Source: Halorhodospira abdelmalekii (GTDB taxonomy: Bacteria > Pseudomonadota > Gammaproteobacteria > Nitrococcales > Halorhodospiraceae). From it: DNA of 55,660 bases. Both the position numbers and the translations under genes were made by a program. Shown here one piece after another: positions 8,760 to 16,637 of the stretch. The notes under the pieces were generated by a model that had not been told where the DNA came from, did not search any database, and saw only the letters and a program-made list of their open reading frames with translations. The stretch spans positions 1 through 55,660 of the forward strand of contig NZ_NRRN01000019.1 of NCBI RefSeq assembly GCF_016583625.1. Reading direction: 5' to 3'. Position 1 is the first letter of the stretch. Each line of letters begins with the position of its first letter.

Positions 8760-10241
8760 CTAGCCCTCCCATAAATCGATATTGCGCTCATGCGCGGCTT
8801 GCCGCAGCTGCCGGCACAGCTGTATCAGTCGAATAAGTTGCTGGATGTCGGCATCCGAAATGGACGGATGGGATAGGAAGTCCGCAGCGATCTGCGTATA
8901 GGCCGGCGATCCGATGCGCTGACGCAAAGAGTCCGGGTCGTGTTGCATGAGGTGGCCGAGCTCGTAGTCACCCGGCAGCTGGTGCAGATGGGGGATCGCC
9001 TCCGATAGCGCCAGGAGTGTCCACCACACCCAATGTTCCGCTGTATGCGCGGGTATATCGCCGTTGGCTGGCAGCTCAACGAGGTAACCGAGGCCCCCGT
9101 GATCCCACGATTGGACGCAGCGATCGAGTCGGTACCGCTTCGCTACGGCGTGCGCCAATCGGTAGATCTGCTCACGGTACTCGGGTATGGATACGGTGCT
9201 GGGTTGCTGCAGCATCCCGGAGTCCGCACCGGAGTCTGGCAGTTCTTGGCCTTTCTCATCCTGGGTGTCACCGGAGGAGCTTTCACGGTGCTCCAGCTCC
9301 TGTTGCACTGCGCGGCTTTCGGTTTCGGTCCCATCTGAGTCAGCCCGGTTCTCCCCCTGGAGTGCGGGGAGAGGGTGGCCGCTGAGGGCCGCATCGAGCT
9401 CGAAGAGGATCGATTGTGGATCGGTGCCGAGGGCCTCGGCGATTTGTGCTGTCACTTTGTGGCGAGCCGCCTCGAGGTCCCATTCCGGGCCATCGGCACT
9501 CGCCAGCGCTTGCTCCCAGAGCGGTTCGAAGTCGAGTTCCTCGCGGCCGTGGTGCTGCCACACTGTGGTGGCACCACGGTATAGCTGGCGCAGGCGATCG
9601 ACGCTCTCGCCGCCGATCTTGGCCAGCGCTTCCGGCATCGCGGGGAGTAGGCGTTGAGCGGCGAACTCATGGCGGATGAGCTGGCGCTTGCTGATCGTGT
9701 ATCCGAGCTCATGGAGGCGTTTGATAAAAGCATTGCGGCTCAGCGGCTCCCCGTGATCGGATTCCAGACGGGCGCGCAGTTGCTGGAGTGCCAGCGCCTT
9801 GTCGATCAGGGCCAGTTCACCTCGAAGGTCGTTCTCGACCAAGTGGTTTGCCAGGATCGCAGTCTCGCCCTGCCATGGACGGAACAGGCAGTGGACCCGA
9901 GCAAACGCTTCGTCCCCGGTCTCCCGGTAGAGCTCCCGCAAGATACGCAATCGGGTATTGCCTCCCGAGCCTACGATGTAGCGCTCATCCCCAGGGCGCC
10001 GGGTCACCTCTAGGCTGTTGCTCAGCCCGCGTTGAGCGCAGATCGAGGCTTTAATCTCGTCGTAAAAGGGGTTCTCCTGCTGACGCGGGTTGTGCTCGTA
10101 TTCGGCAATCTCGTCGATTGAGAGCACCATCTGCGTAATGGTGACGGGATCCCCGGGTTGATCGAGCCGGTGATCGTTGCCACGGGGATAGCCTTGCCAG
10201 AGACCTTGGCGAACCTTTTCGCTTAACCCTTGTTTTGCCAT
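8760..10241 (-). CDS. parB: ICE ParB-family protein (PFGI-1 class)
   Basis: A 493-aa protein. The N-terminal ParB nuclease-like domain includes LSIDEIAEYEHNPRQQENPFYDEIKASI, VGSGGNTRLRILREL (ParB box 2-like) and ILANHLVENDLRGELALIDKALAL. A central HTH-like region (SRNAFIKRLHELGYTISKRQLIRHEFAA) follows. An acidic linker near 290-350 leads to a C-terminal domain. Length and architecture fit the ICE-specific ParB family (TIGR03764). Start ATG 10241 with GGGGGAG upstream. It lies 12 bases after parA, with which it should partition or stabilise the excised element. Confidence 0.88.
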   Translation of the reverse strand: MAKQGLSEKVRQGLWQGYPRGNDHRLDQPGDPVTITQMVLSIDEIAEYEHNPRQQENPFYDEIKASICAQRGLSNSLEVTRRPGDERYIVGSGGNTRLRILRELYRETGDEAFARVHCLFRPWQGETAILANHLVENDLRGELALIDKALALQQLRARLESDHGEPLSRNAFIKRLHELGYTISKRQLIRHEFAAQRLLPAMPEALAKIGGESVDRLRQLYRGATTVWQHHGREELDFEPLWEQALASADGPEWDLEAARHKVTAQIAEALGTDPQSILFELDAALSGHPLPALQGENRADSDGTETESRAVQQELEHRESSSGDTQDEKGQELPDSGADSGMLQQPSTVSIPEYREQIYRLAHAVAKRYRLDRCVQSWDHGGLGYLVELPANGDIPAHTAEHWVWWTLLALSEAIPHLHQLPGDYELGHLMQHDPDSLRQRIGSPAYTQIAADFLSHPSISDADIQQLIRLIQLCRQLRQAAHERNIDLWEG

Positions 10242-10253
10242 CTGTTCTCCCCC

Positions 10254-11078
10254 CTAAGCATCGAGGTGTGGGAGCAGCTCGCGGGTGAGTGCGCGCATGG
10301 TTTCGGCCCCGGATGGAGTCGGGCCGTTGCGGCGCGGCTCCCAGCGATGGACCGGGATCTGCCGTGTGGCGGCCTCCCGGTAGGCCACGGTCGCCGGCAC
10401 CCTCGTCTCGAGGATCGTGATTTTCCCTTTGCTCGGCTGATAGGTCTCTTGACGCAGCTCTTGTGCGATGGCGCGCGCATCGAGCGTGCGGTCCATTCGG
10501 TAGAGCAGTCCGCGAAGCGGCGCTACGGGAGCACCGAGGGCCGCCATGGGTTTGAGTCGGTCAATCATGCCGAGGGTGCCGCGGGCGAACTCTCGGGCTG
10601 AGAGGATCTCTGGCGGGATGGGCGATACGAGCAGGTCTGCCGACAAGACGGCAGCGTCTTGGAGGGGGCCGACGGCCCCCTGCGTGTCGATCAACACGAC
10701 GTCGTAGATATCGTCGTACTCGCTTAGGATGTAGCGGAGTCGCACCCGCCCGTCGGAGGTGTGCAGGATCCAGTTCTGCAGGGCGCCGTCTGGATCGTCG
10801 CTCAGGATGAGATCGAGCGAACACGAGTTTCCGAGGTCGATCGCATCGGACTCGATGGTGCTGACGGTGCTACCGGTTTCCCCCTCCACGATCAGTGAAG
10901 TCAGGCCCTTTTCACCGGTAAGCGCAAGCGGAAAGTAACTCGAGAGTGTCGGCTGGACGTCGGCGTCGACCAGCAAGACCCGCTGGCCAAGGTTGGCCAA
11001 GTAGGCGCCAAGGTTGGCGGTGAGTGTGGTCTTGCCGACTCCCCCTTTGGTCGAGCAGATACAGAGCTTGATCGCCAT
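10254..11078 (-). CDS. parA: ParA/Soj-type partition ATPase
   Basis: A 274-aa protein with a deviant Walker A at residues 8-19 (CSTKGGVGKTTL), the A' motif LLVDADVQPTLSS near 34 and Walker B VVLIDTQG near 128. Small N terminus, so ParA type Ib-like or Soj-like. Such ATPases move ParB-bound DNA and stabilise ICEs before reintegration. Start ATG 11078 with GGGGAGG upstream. First gene of the minus-strand unit; its upstream region carries two tandem perfect hairpins (11184-11247). Confidence 0.9.
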   Translation of the reverse strand: MAIKLCICSTKGGVGKTTLTANLGAYLANLGQRVLLVDADVQPTLSSYFPLALTGEKGLTSLIVEGETGSTVSTIESDAIDLGNSCSLDLILSDDPDGALQNWILHTSDGRVRLRYILSEYDDIYDVVLIDTQGAVGPLQDAAVLSADLLVSPIPPEILSAREFARGTLGMIDRLKPMAALGAPVAPLRGLLYRMDRTLDARAIAQELRQETYQPSKGKITILETRVPATVAYREAATRQIPVHRWEPRRNGPTPSGAETMRALTRELLPHLDA

Positions 11079-11183
11079 ATCCTCCCCTCCTGTGTTGCGG
11101 AGGAGAGGTTTCGCTGACGCGAAAACCCCCAGAAAATATAGACATTCTGCGGAGTGTCATGCCACCATAACCGAGCGAGGGGC

Positions 11184-11247
11184 AAGTCCACGCCCCACCC
11201 CGGTGCGTGGACTTAGAAGGGTCGGTGCTGGGAACACCGACCCTTCT
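11184..11247. promoter_or_regulatory. two adjacent perfect hairpins upstream of parA
   Basis: First hairpin: AAGTCCACGC (11184-11193) and GCGTGGACTT (11205-11214), loop 11 bases. Second, starting at the very next base: AGAAGGGTCGGTG (11215-11227) and CACCGACCCTTCT (11235-11247), loop 7 bases. Both are perfect. They lie in the 450-base gap between the relaxase stop (11529) and parA start (11078), which otherwise shows no gene; a further imperfect repeat AGGTTC/GAACCT lies at 11261-11284. Possible roles: bidirectional terminator between two minus-strand units, parS-like site, oriT, or attenuator. Confidence 0.6.
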
Positions 11248-11528
11248 CCCGATCTCGTTTAGGTTCCTTGTCGTCAGCGAACCTCCCCGGTCACCTGTGG
11301 CGCATCCCCAATACGCCACGGCAGCTCTGCGCCATCATCCTATATCTTCTTTTTTGCCATGCCTAGCATCGCGGTTCGCTTGAGTCGAGGTCGTTGAGCC
11401 GTGACATGATGGCTGCCGACAAGACCCCGAGTGGCGGGGGCGCGATGACAGGGGTGTCCACGAATCCTTCGCCAATAATCGACGGATTTTGGCAGCCAGT
11501 CCCCCAGGGGGCGGCGTGGCGGCACTGG

Positions 11529-13226
11529 TTACGCGACAGGACGCACGCACCGGTTCGGCGAGGGAGGATGCTCGGTCACGGTGTGAGCCGGGATCACGAC
11601 GCCTTTGAGCTCGCTCTGACGTCGCTCGCCCTGCGCGATATAGCGGTGGATGTTGGTGCCGCGCGCAGTTTTCACATGGAGGCGCTTTTTCAGGAAGCGT
11701 TTTTGGACGTGCTGCCACTCGATACTGTGCTCTCGGCCGAAGTCTTGGAAGATGCCGGGGCTGACGAGCAGCACAGCCAGTTCGCCTTCCTCCGTCTCGA
11801 TGATATGCACGCGTGCGTCCGTGGTATTCATGCTGATCTGGTCTTGCTCGATCGATGTGGTGAGCCACGCCCAGAAGGCCTCGCCGGCATCCCCCGAGAG
11901 CGGTGGCATCGCTGCAACAGGGTGCTCGGCGTGGGGTTTGGCATCAGCCTGCTCTTCTTCCGCCTGCTTGGGTGCGCTCTCAGGGGCTGCTTCCTCGACC
12001 GGGTCTGCGTCGGAGCGTGTTTCAGGAGGTGGGTCGGCTTCGACGGTCGCGGTGGCCTCGGAGGTCAGCGGTTCAATCTGCCCGTCGAAGTCAGCCGGTC
12101 GTTGTTCGGCATCGGGCCAGATGCGAGAGGCTTGCATGCGCAGCAGGGTGAGTTCGTGTTGCCAGCCGTCTCCTGTTACGTGGGCTCTCCAGATCGCTCG
12201 GTCGCCGTTCGGAACGATGAGCCCGTACTCTTGGAACACATCGAACAGTCTCTCGTTGCGAGAGGGGATGCTGTGGAACCCCTCCTCGTGCAGCTGTTCA
12301 CGCAGAGCGTCGGAGATGCGTTTGGAGACCAGCCATAGGTCTTCCCCCTGAAGCCACCCGGCCGCGCCGTTTCGATTCAGCGGCAGCGACCCTTCCCGCA
12401 CAAGGTAACGCAGCGTCGTAAGCAGCCGCTCGCCGAGCGGCTGTTTGACGGCCCCGACCGGGGCGGGGCGATCGCCGCCGAGGTTCTGCGCCACAGATTC
12501 ACGATCGGCCTGGTGCAGGAGTTGCCCTATGATGCCGGCATCCTCGAGCCGGCCGTGGAGTGCCGCCGACCAGAGCGTGAGGAGTTCACGATGGCGGGCG
12601 ATCCAGGATAATCCAGCTGGCGGTATCACCCGGTGCGCAAGCAGCGCCGAGACCGGCTCATGCAGCCGGTGAGCGCGCTCGGGGATATAACGGACGGCGT
12701 ACCAGGTGGCGCCTCTCTCGAGCATCGAGCCCTGCCACGGATCCCAGTGCCCGAGTCGTTGTCCGTTGGCGTCGTAGAGGGTGATGTGTTGATCCACTAC
12801 GATCTTGCCCAGGTCATGGGTCAGGGCCAAGACCAAGACCGCATAGCTCCATACGTCGGCTTCGTGGACGATCTGTTCTGGTTCGGCGTGTGGCGGAAGG
12901 ATGTGCCCCTGCCGGCGCTGGAGGCTATACAAAGCGGTCTCAAGCCCGTGGTCGAGCAATCCCCCCAGGCCTGCGTGATGGTGGGCCTCTGACGCTGGGA
13001 GTCCCTGCACCAGGGCCGCGAAGTGTTGAACGGCCCGGTCGACGAGCTTGCGTCGGTGTGCCTCCGGGAAAGCGAGCAGTTGGGCGATCTTGCGCAGCCG
13101 TTGACGGCGTACTGGCGTATTCAGCAGCTTTTCACTGGAGCACACAGCAATCAGGCCTGCCCGCGGAGGCTTCTCGCGCGAGAGACTCTGCCGCCGCGAC
13201 CCGAAGGTGATCAGTCCGTTCAACAT
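11529..13226 (-). CDS. traI: MobH-family relaxase (TraI-like, PFGI-1 class)
   Basis: A 565-aa protein that should nick oriT and lead the transferred strand. The N-terminal TraI_2 domain shows the three-histidine motif AHHHAGLGGLLDHGLETAL near residue 82 and an HD signature LTHDLGKIVVD near 135, both diagnostic of MobH. A long acidic, proline-rich linker (about 385-455) separates it from a C-terminal domain (EAFWAWLTTSIEQDQISMNT). Start ATG 13226. It is transcribed away from the PH-domain gene across a divergent intergenic region. It is more acidic than usual, consistent with a halophile. Confidence 0.9.
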   Translation of the reverse strand: MLNGLITFGSRRQSLSREKPPRAGLIAVCSSEKLLNTPVRRQRLRKIAQLLAFPEAHRRKLVDRAVQHFAALVQGLPASEAHHHAGLGGLLDHGLETALYSLQRRQGHILPPHAEPEQIVHEADVWSYAVLVLALTHDLGKIVVDQHITLYDANGQRLGHWDPWQGSMLERGATWYAVRYIPERAHRLHEPVSALLAHRVIPPAGLSWIARHRELLTLWSAALHGRLEDAGIIGQLLHQADRESVAQNLGGDRPAPVGAVKQPLGERLLTTLRYLVREGSLPLNRNGAAGWLQGEDLWLVSKRISDALREQLHEEGFHSIPSRNERLFDVFQEYGLIVPNGDRAIWRAHVTGDGWQHELTLLRMQASRIWPDAEQRPADFDGQIEPLTSEATATVEADPPPETRSDADPVEEAAPESAPKQAEEEQADAKPHAEHPVAAMPPLSGDAGEAFWAWLTTSIEQDQISMNTTDARVHIIETEEGELAVLLVSPGIFQDFGREHSIEWQHVQKRFLKKRLHVKTARGTNIHRYIAQGERRQSELKGVVIPAHTVTEHPPSPNRCVRPVA

Positions 13227-13291
13227 CGATAGAACCTATCGTGACGCCCTTTGCCATGGTGCCGATTTGGGTGGTGTACCGGATTCAAAAA

Positions 13292-13309
13292 CAGATCGCG
13301 CACGATCTG
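13292..13309. promoter_or_regulatory. palindrome in the relaxase/PH-domain divergent intergenic region
   Basis: CAGATCG and CGATCTG, perfect 7-base arms with CGCA between. It lies in the 166-base gap between the divergent starts 13226 and 13393. A candidate operator controlling both directions, or part of oriT. A smaller repeat GATAG/CTATC is at 13229-13241. Confidence 0.4.
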
Positions 13310-13392
13310 GATTTTGCACCCGGGCCTGCATCCTCAGCCGTCATAGTCCGGGATGCGCAAGCATCTTGTGTCAGGGCAGGAGGTAGCCATCC

Positions 13393-14052
13393 ATGATTCT
13401 CGATCACCAACAGCGGCCGTGGAGCCAGGAGGAGGCTCTTCACATCCGGGAACTGCTCTATTGCCACGGAGGCGTGAGTTTTGACGTCGTAGAACACGAA
13501 GGCGGGTATGCGCTGCGTCCACACCAATCGGCGGCGGTACCCTTCGAGACGGTCCGCTTGCGACCGGCCGTGCGAGCGCATCCGGGAGCCATCATGCAAG
13601 CCCTACTCGGTGCGGGTGCAATCGGCATCGCGCCTCGCGCGCCGGCGCTGAGCGAGGATCTACCACAGGCGCTGACCCAGGTCGCAAACATGGATGCAGC
13701 ACCTCTCGGTCTACCCTTGGCTACGGTGCTGGTTGCGGCCGTAGGCGCACTCTTACTGCTGCGTGGCGCAGTGCAGCTGCTGGTCGGTCTCTTCTACTAC
13801 CGCTACGAACTGGGGCCAGACCGGCTCGAAGTCCGAGAAGGCATTGTCCATCGACATCGCCGGTCGATCGATTACCGCCATGCTAGGATTCCCACGCTTG
13901 AGCAGGGCACCGTGGACCTCATTCTTGGGATCGGTTCGGTATGCGTCTCATCGGCCGGCAGCGGGGAATCGGGAGAAGTGACCCTATATGGGATCAAGCG
14001 GCCGCAGGCTGTACTCGAGGAGATCCAAAGCCGCATCGACAAGTGCCAATAG
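13393..14052 (+). CDS. bacterial PH-domain-like membrane protein
   Basis: A 219-aa protein. One hydrophobic stretch (LPLATVLVAAVGALLLLRGAVQLLVGLFYY, about residues 107-137) is followed by YRYELGPDRLEVREGIVHRHRRSIDYRHARIPTLEQGTVDLILGIGSVCV. This is the pattern of bPH2/YdbS-like (DUF304) domains. Start ATG 13393 with AGGAGG upstream. It sits at the head of the plus-strand establishment region. A role at the membrane during transfer is inferred from position only. Confidence 0.68.
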   Translation: MILDHQQRPWSQEEALHIRELLYCHGGVSFDVVEHEGGYALRPHQSAAVPFETVRLRPAVRAHPGAIMQALLGAGAIGIAPRAPALSEDLPQALTQVANMDAAPLGLPLATVLVAAVGALLLLRGAVQLLVGLFYYRYELGPDRLEVREGIVHRHRRSIDYRHARIPTLEQGTVDLILGIGSVCVSSAGSGESGEVTLYGIKRPQAVLEEIQSRIDKCQ

Positions 14053-14070
14053 AGAAGCGTAGGGGGTGCT

Positions 14071-14853
14071 ATGCATGCTGTAACCACCGAGCGTGACGAT
14101 GCCGCCATGAGCCAACAGGAGCCTGCAAACGCCGGAGGTGCGGCCCAGATTCCCGGCGGGTTGCGCGGCCAAGCGCACATGATCATCCAAACGCGACAAG
14201 CGCAGCGGTTGTTCCACGGGCGCAGTCGCCGCACAGAACCCCACAAGGCCGAGATCATCGGCTTAAAGCGTTTTGCGACCCTCATGCGGAACGTTTGGCA
14301 AGCGGCGAGCCGCGATGACCCGTGGGCCGATTGGCTGCTCCTGCGTGTCTATCAGGCTGTGGAGGAGAACCGCGAAGGACTCGATGCGCTGCGCGAGCAG
14401 ATCGATCGTGCGCTCGAATCGATGCCGGCAGTCGAGATCGAACTCGCCGAAAGCGTGCGTCCGATTCAGGTGCCTCTCTCTTTCTCTTCCCCCTTCGGGT
14501 ATATGGGTGCCTATTTGATCGCTGATTTTGATCAGTACGCGCGGGCGATCCTCACCGCGCGCCATGTCGGCTTATTGCCTCGCGATGAGAGCGAGCGCCG
14601 CCTCTATGAAGGCGGCCGCCTGGTGCGTGGTGTGTTCCATATCCCGCAGGGGTGGCACTACCGAGCCGTGAAGCGAGCAGACCTGGAGCAGCCGACCCCC
14701 GCTGCTGAACGCATGCTCAAGGAGTGGGGGGAGCCTCCGGCCGAGGTGGTTCGTGGCACGCTGCGTGCCCCCGTAGCGCCACCGATTCCTGTGCGTGCCG
14801 AGACCGGTAGCGACGACAACGACGCGTCTGCGGCAAACGACGATGAGTCTTAG
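14071..14853 (+). CDS. integrating conjugative element protein, PFL_4669 family (DUF1845)
   Basis: A 260-aa protein. Family hallmarks: IIQTRQAQRLFHGRSRRTEPHKAEIIGLKRFATLM, VYQAVEENREGLDALREQID, and VPLSFSSPFGYMGAYLIADFDQYARAILTARHVGLL. This is the ICE-specific family TIGR03761; its function is unknown. Start ATG 14071, 18 bases after the PH-domain gene, with a GGGGG-type ribosome binding site. Low-complexity acidic C terminus. Followed by two copies of a terminator-like hairpin. Confidence 0.88.
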   Translation: MHAVTTERDDAAMSQQEPANAGGAAQIPGGLRGQAHMIIQTRQAQRLFHGRSRRTEPHKAEIIGLKRFATLMRNVWQAASRDDPWADWLLLRVYQAVEENREGLDALREQIDRALESMPAVEIELAESVRPIQVPLSFSSPFGYMGAYLIADFDQYARAILTARHVGLLPRDESERRLYEGGRLVRGVFHIPQGWHYRAVKRADLEQPTPAAERMLKEWGEPPAEVVRGTLRAPVAPPIPVRAETGSDDNDASAANDDES

Positions 14854-14868
14854 CGAGACAGAAGAGGA

Positions 14869-14888
14869 GGGGGTGCAGCTAGCACCCC
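14869..14888 (+). terminator. terminator-like hairpin, copy 1
   Basis: GGGGTGC and GCACCCC around the loop AGCTA, 16 bases after the stop of the PFL_4669-family gene. The same hairpin is repeated 62 bases downstream. Here only two T residues follow, so it is the weaker of the two as a rho-independent terminator. Confidence 0.55.
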
Positions 14889-14930
14889 TTCAGAAGCAAA
14901 GCCACCGCTGTTCCGATCGACAAGCGGGGA

Positions 14931-14955
14931 GGGGGTGCAGCTAGCACCCCCTTTT
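14931..14955 (+). terminator. rho-independent terminator, copy 2 of the repeated hairpin
   Basis: GGGGGTGC (14931-14938), loop AGCTA, GCACCCCC (14944-14951), then TTTT. It has the same core sequence as the hairpin at 14869-14888. Confidence 0.7.
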
Positions 14956-15013
14956 GTGTTCTCGCTTTAGGAATCAGTCACGCACTCCCCCTTTAAGGGT
15001 AAGGGCGCAGGCG

Positions 15014-15457
15014 ATGAGTGATGATGCAACTGACTGCGACGTGTGGCAGGCCTATCGCCGGGTCGCCGAACTCGACGCCGAACTCAGTCGGATTCGCGCG
15101 CGCATGGAGGCGCTGGTTCGCCGCTTCCGGCATGAGTATCCGAGCACACCTCGCCCGATCTATCCCGGTGTGCATGTCGGCGGCCGCGAGCGCGGTCCCG
15201 TCATCCGTTGGCGCCTCGGTGGGCGTCCTGGTCACGGACAATCTTGGCTCGCATTTACATCGCCCAAGCTCCAGCACCATCTAGAGACGCACCGCGTCCC
15301 ACACGCCACACGCCGGGCTTGGCTTGAGCTCGACCGCCAGGCTCAACGGCTCAATATCGAAGCCAGTATGGCCGCTGCCGAGCGACGGGTCCTGGATGGC
15401 TATGCGATGCACATGGATAGGCTCGCGAGATGGGCCGAAACCTACCAATCCTCGTAG
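15014..15457 (+). CDS. hypothetical ICE protein (147 aa)
   Basis: Start at ATG 15014 (MSDDATDCDVWQAYRRVAELD), preferred to the open frame from 14954 because that begins inside the terminator region. Helical N terminus (AELDAELSRIRARMEALVRRFRHEY), a central basic segment (GGRERGPVIRWRLGGRPG) and a helical C terminus. No signal peptide. It lies just upstream of ssb. Similar small proteins occur next to ssb in this class of ICE, but I cannot name a family. Confidence 0.65.
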   Translation: MSDDATDCDVWQAYRRVAELDAELSRIRARMEALVRRFRHEYPSTPRPIYPGVHVGGRERGPVIRWRLGGRPGHGQSWLAFTSPKLQHHLETHRVPHATRRAWLELDRQAQRLNIEASMAAAERRVLDGYAMHMDRLARWAETYQSS

Positions 15458-15533
15458 GCATTTTTTGGTCCCGGGGCCGATCGCCCTCTGCCAAACTGCA
15501 GCTGCGTACGATCCAATCAGGGGAGGGCTTTTG

Positions 15534-15965
15534 ATGGCCAATTTCTTCCGTGGTCGCGGCAATCTTGGAGCGGCACCCACCCTGCGCCATACCCAGGACA
15601 CACCGGTTGCCAATCTGCGCATCTACTTCGATCGACCTGTTCCCGACGGCGAAGGGGGGTTTAACGAGCGCGGTGGCTTCTGGGCCAATGTGAGTCTCTG
15701 GGGCGCTCGTGCCGAAACCGCAGCCCGACTTCTGCCCAAGGGGGCGCGGGTTGCGGTCGAGGGGGAGCTGTTCGAGTCGCAATGGGAGGATAAGGAGACC
15801 GGCGAGGCGCGTCGACAGATTGAGGTCCGGGCCCGGTACGTTGACCTGGATCTGGCGCGCATCGAGTCGCTCACCATGCGCCGCCGGCAAAACACTCAGG
15901 AGGCTAACGAGTCGGACAGCGACGGCTCGGCGGCAGAGGCCGCAGCCAGTGTGGAAACGTCATAG
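15534..15965 (+). CDS. ssb: single-stranded DNA-binding protein
   Basis: A 143-aa protein. An OB-fold pattern is visible: DTPVANLRIYFDRPVPDGEGGF, GFWANVSLWGARAETAARLLPKGARVAVEGELFESQWEDKETGEARRQIEVRARYVDLDL. The C terminus is acidic and short of the canonical DDIPF tip, as in many ICE-borne SSBs. Start ATG 15534 after GGGGAGGG. It probably coats incoming single-stranded DNA. It follows the 147-aa gene and precedes a lipoprotein gene and topB. Confidence 0.88.
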   Translation: MANFFRGRGNLGAAPTLRHTQDTPVANLRIYFDRPVPDGEGGFNERGGFWANVSLWGARAETAARLLPKGARVAVEGELFESQWEDKETGEARRQIEVRARYVDLDLARIESLTMRRRQNTQEANESDSDGSAAEAAASVETS

Positions 15966-16007
15966 GACGGCATCTGATCCCGACCCACCAATACGGGAGG
16001 GCGAGCG

Positions 16008-16634
16008 ATGAAGATCGAGCACACCACAACAGCCGGTGCACTCCTCGCGGCCGCCTTGGTGACCGGCTGCGCGATGATTCAGGAGGATGAGCGCGATGAT
16101 GTCGAGTACAGCCTGGATACGAGCGGTTTGTTCGAGGTGGCGCAGAGCAGTGACGAAGAGCAGGGTGAGGCAGCCAGCGAGGGGAGTCCGGATCAGGCCG
16201 ACTCTTCCGATCCGCCCCCTCTGCCCGATGCGCTTGCTGATGCGCCACGAACCGATGAGGGCTACGTCATGGCCTACGACGAGCTCGCCGAGCTCGACGT
16301 AGATACCGCCTACAATCGTGTGCGTCAGGCCTTCGATTACGAGACGCCCGCTCAGCGCCCGAACCACGAACTCGCCGAAGATATCGGCCTCTACCACCAC
16401 GTCAGTGAGCCTGGGTCCTACTACTCGATGCGCGATGGCGTCGAGATCGGCCATGACCGCGTAATCCTGCAGGTCGATCTGGAGCGCGAGCGCGATCAGA
16501 CTCGTGTGCAGGCGGTGTATCACGCGTTCTTTGCAGGTTGGGGGCGCCCGGAGGATCACGAACCGTGGCCTTCAGATCCTGAGGGCTTTGAGCGCAACCT
16601 CATCGATCAGCTCGAGGCTGCCTTAGTGGAGTAG
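16008..16634 (+). CDS. predicted lipoprotein (208 aa)
   Basis: The signal peptide ends in the lipobox LVTGC at about residue 21. The mature part starts with a very acidic low-complexity region (about 25-85) and then a compact domain (YDELAELDVDTAYNRVRQAFDY, GHDRVILQVDLERERDQTRVQAVYHAFF). Strong ribosome binding site GGGAGGG before ATG 16008. It ends 3 bases before topB, so the two are probably co-transcribed. Possibly an envelope component of the transfer system; the family is not recognised. Confidence 0.72.
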   Translation: MKIEHTTTAGALLAAALVTGCAMIQEDERDDVEYSLDTSGLFEVAQSSDEEQGEAASEGSPDQADSSDPPPLPDALADAPRTDEGYVMAYDELAELDVDTAYNRVRQAFDYETPAQRPNHELAEDIGLYHHVSEPGSYYSMRDGVEIGHDRVILQVDLERERDQTRVQAVYHAFFAGWGRPEDHEPWPSDPEGFERNLIDQLEAALVE

Positions 16635-16637
16635 GCC

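Noticed and set aside
11394-12338. 314-aa plus-strand open frame opposite the relaxase
   Set aside because: It mirrors the acidic linker of the relaxase on the other strand, has low-complexity composition and no features; the relaxase frame has clear motifs.
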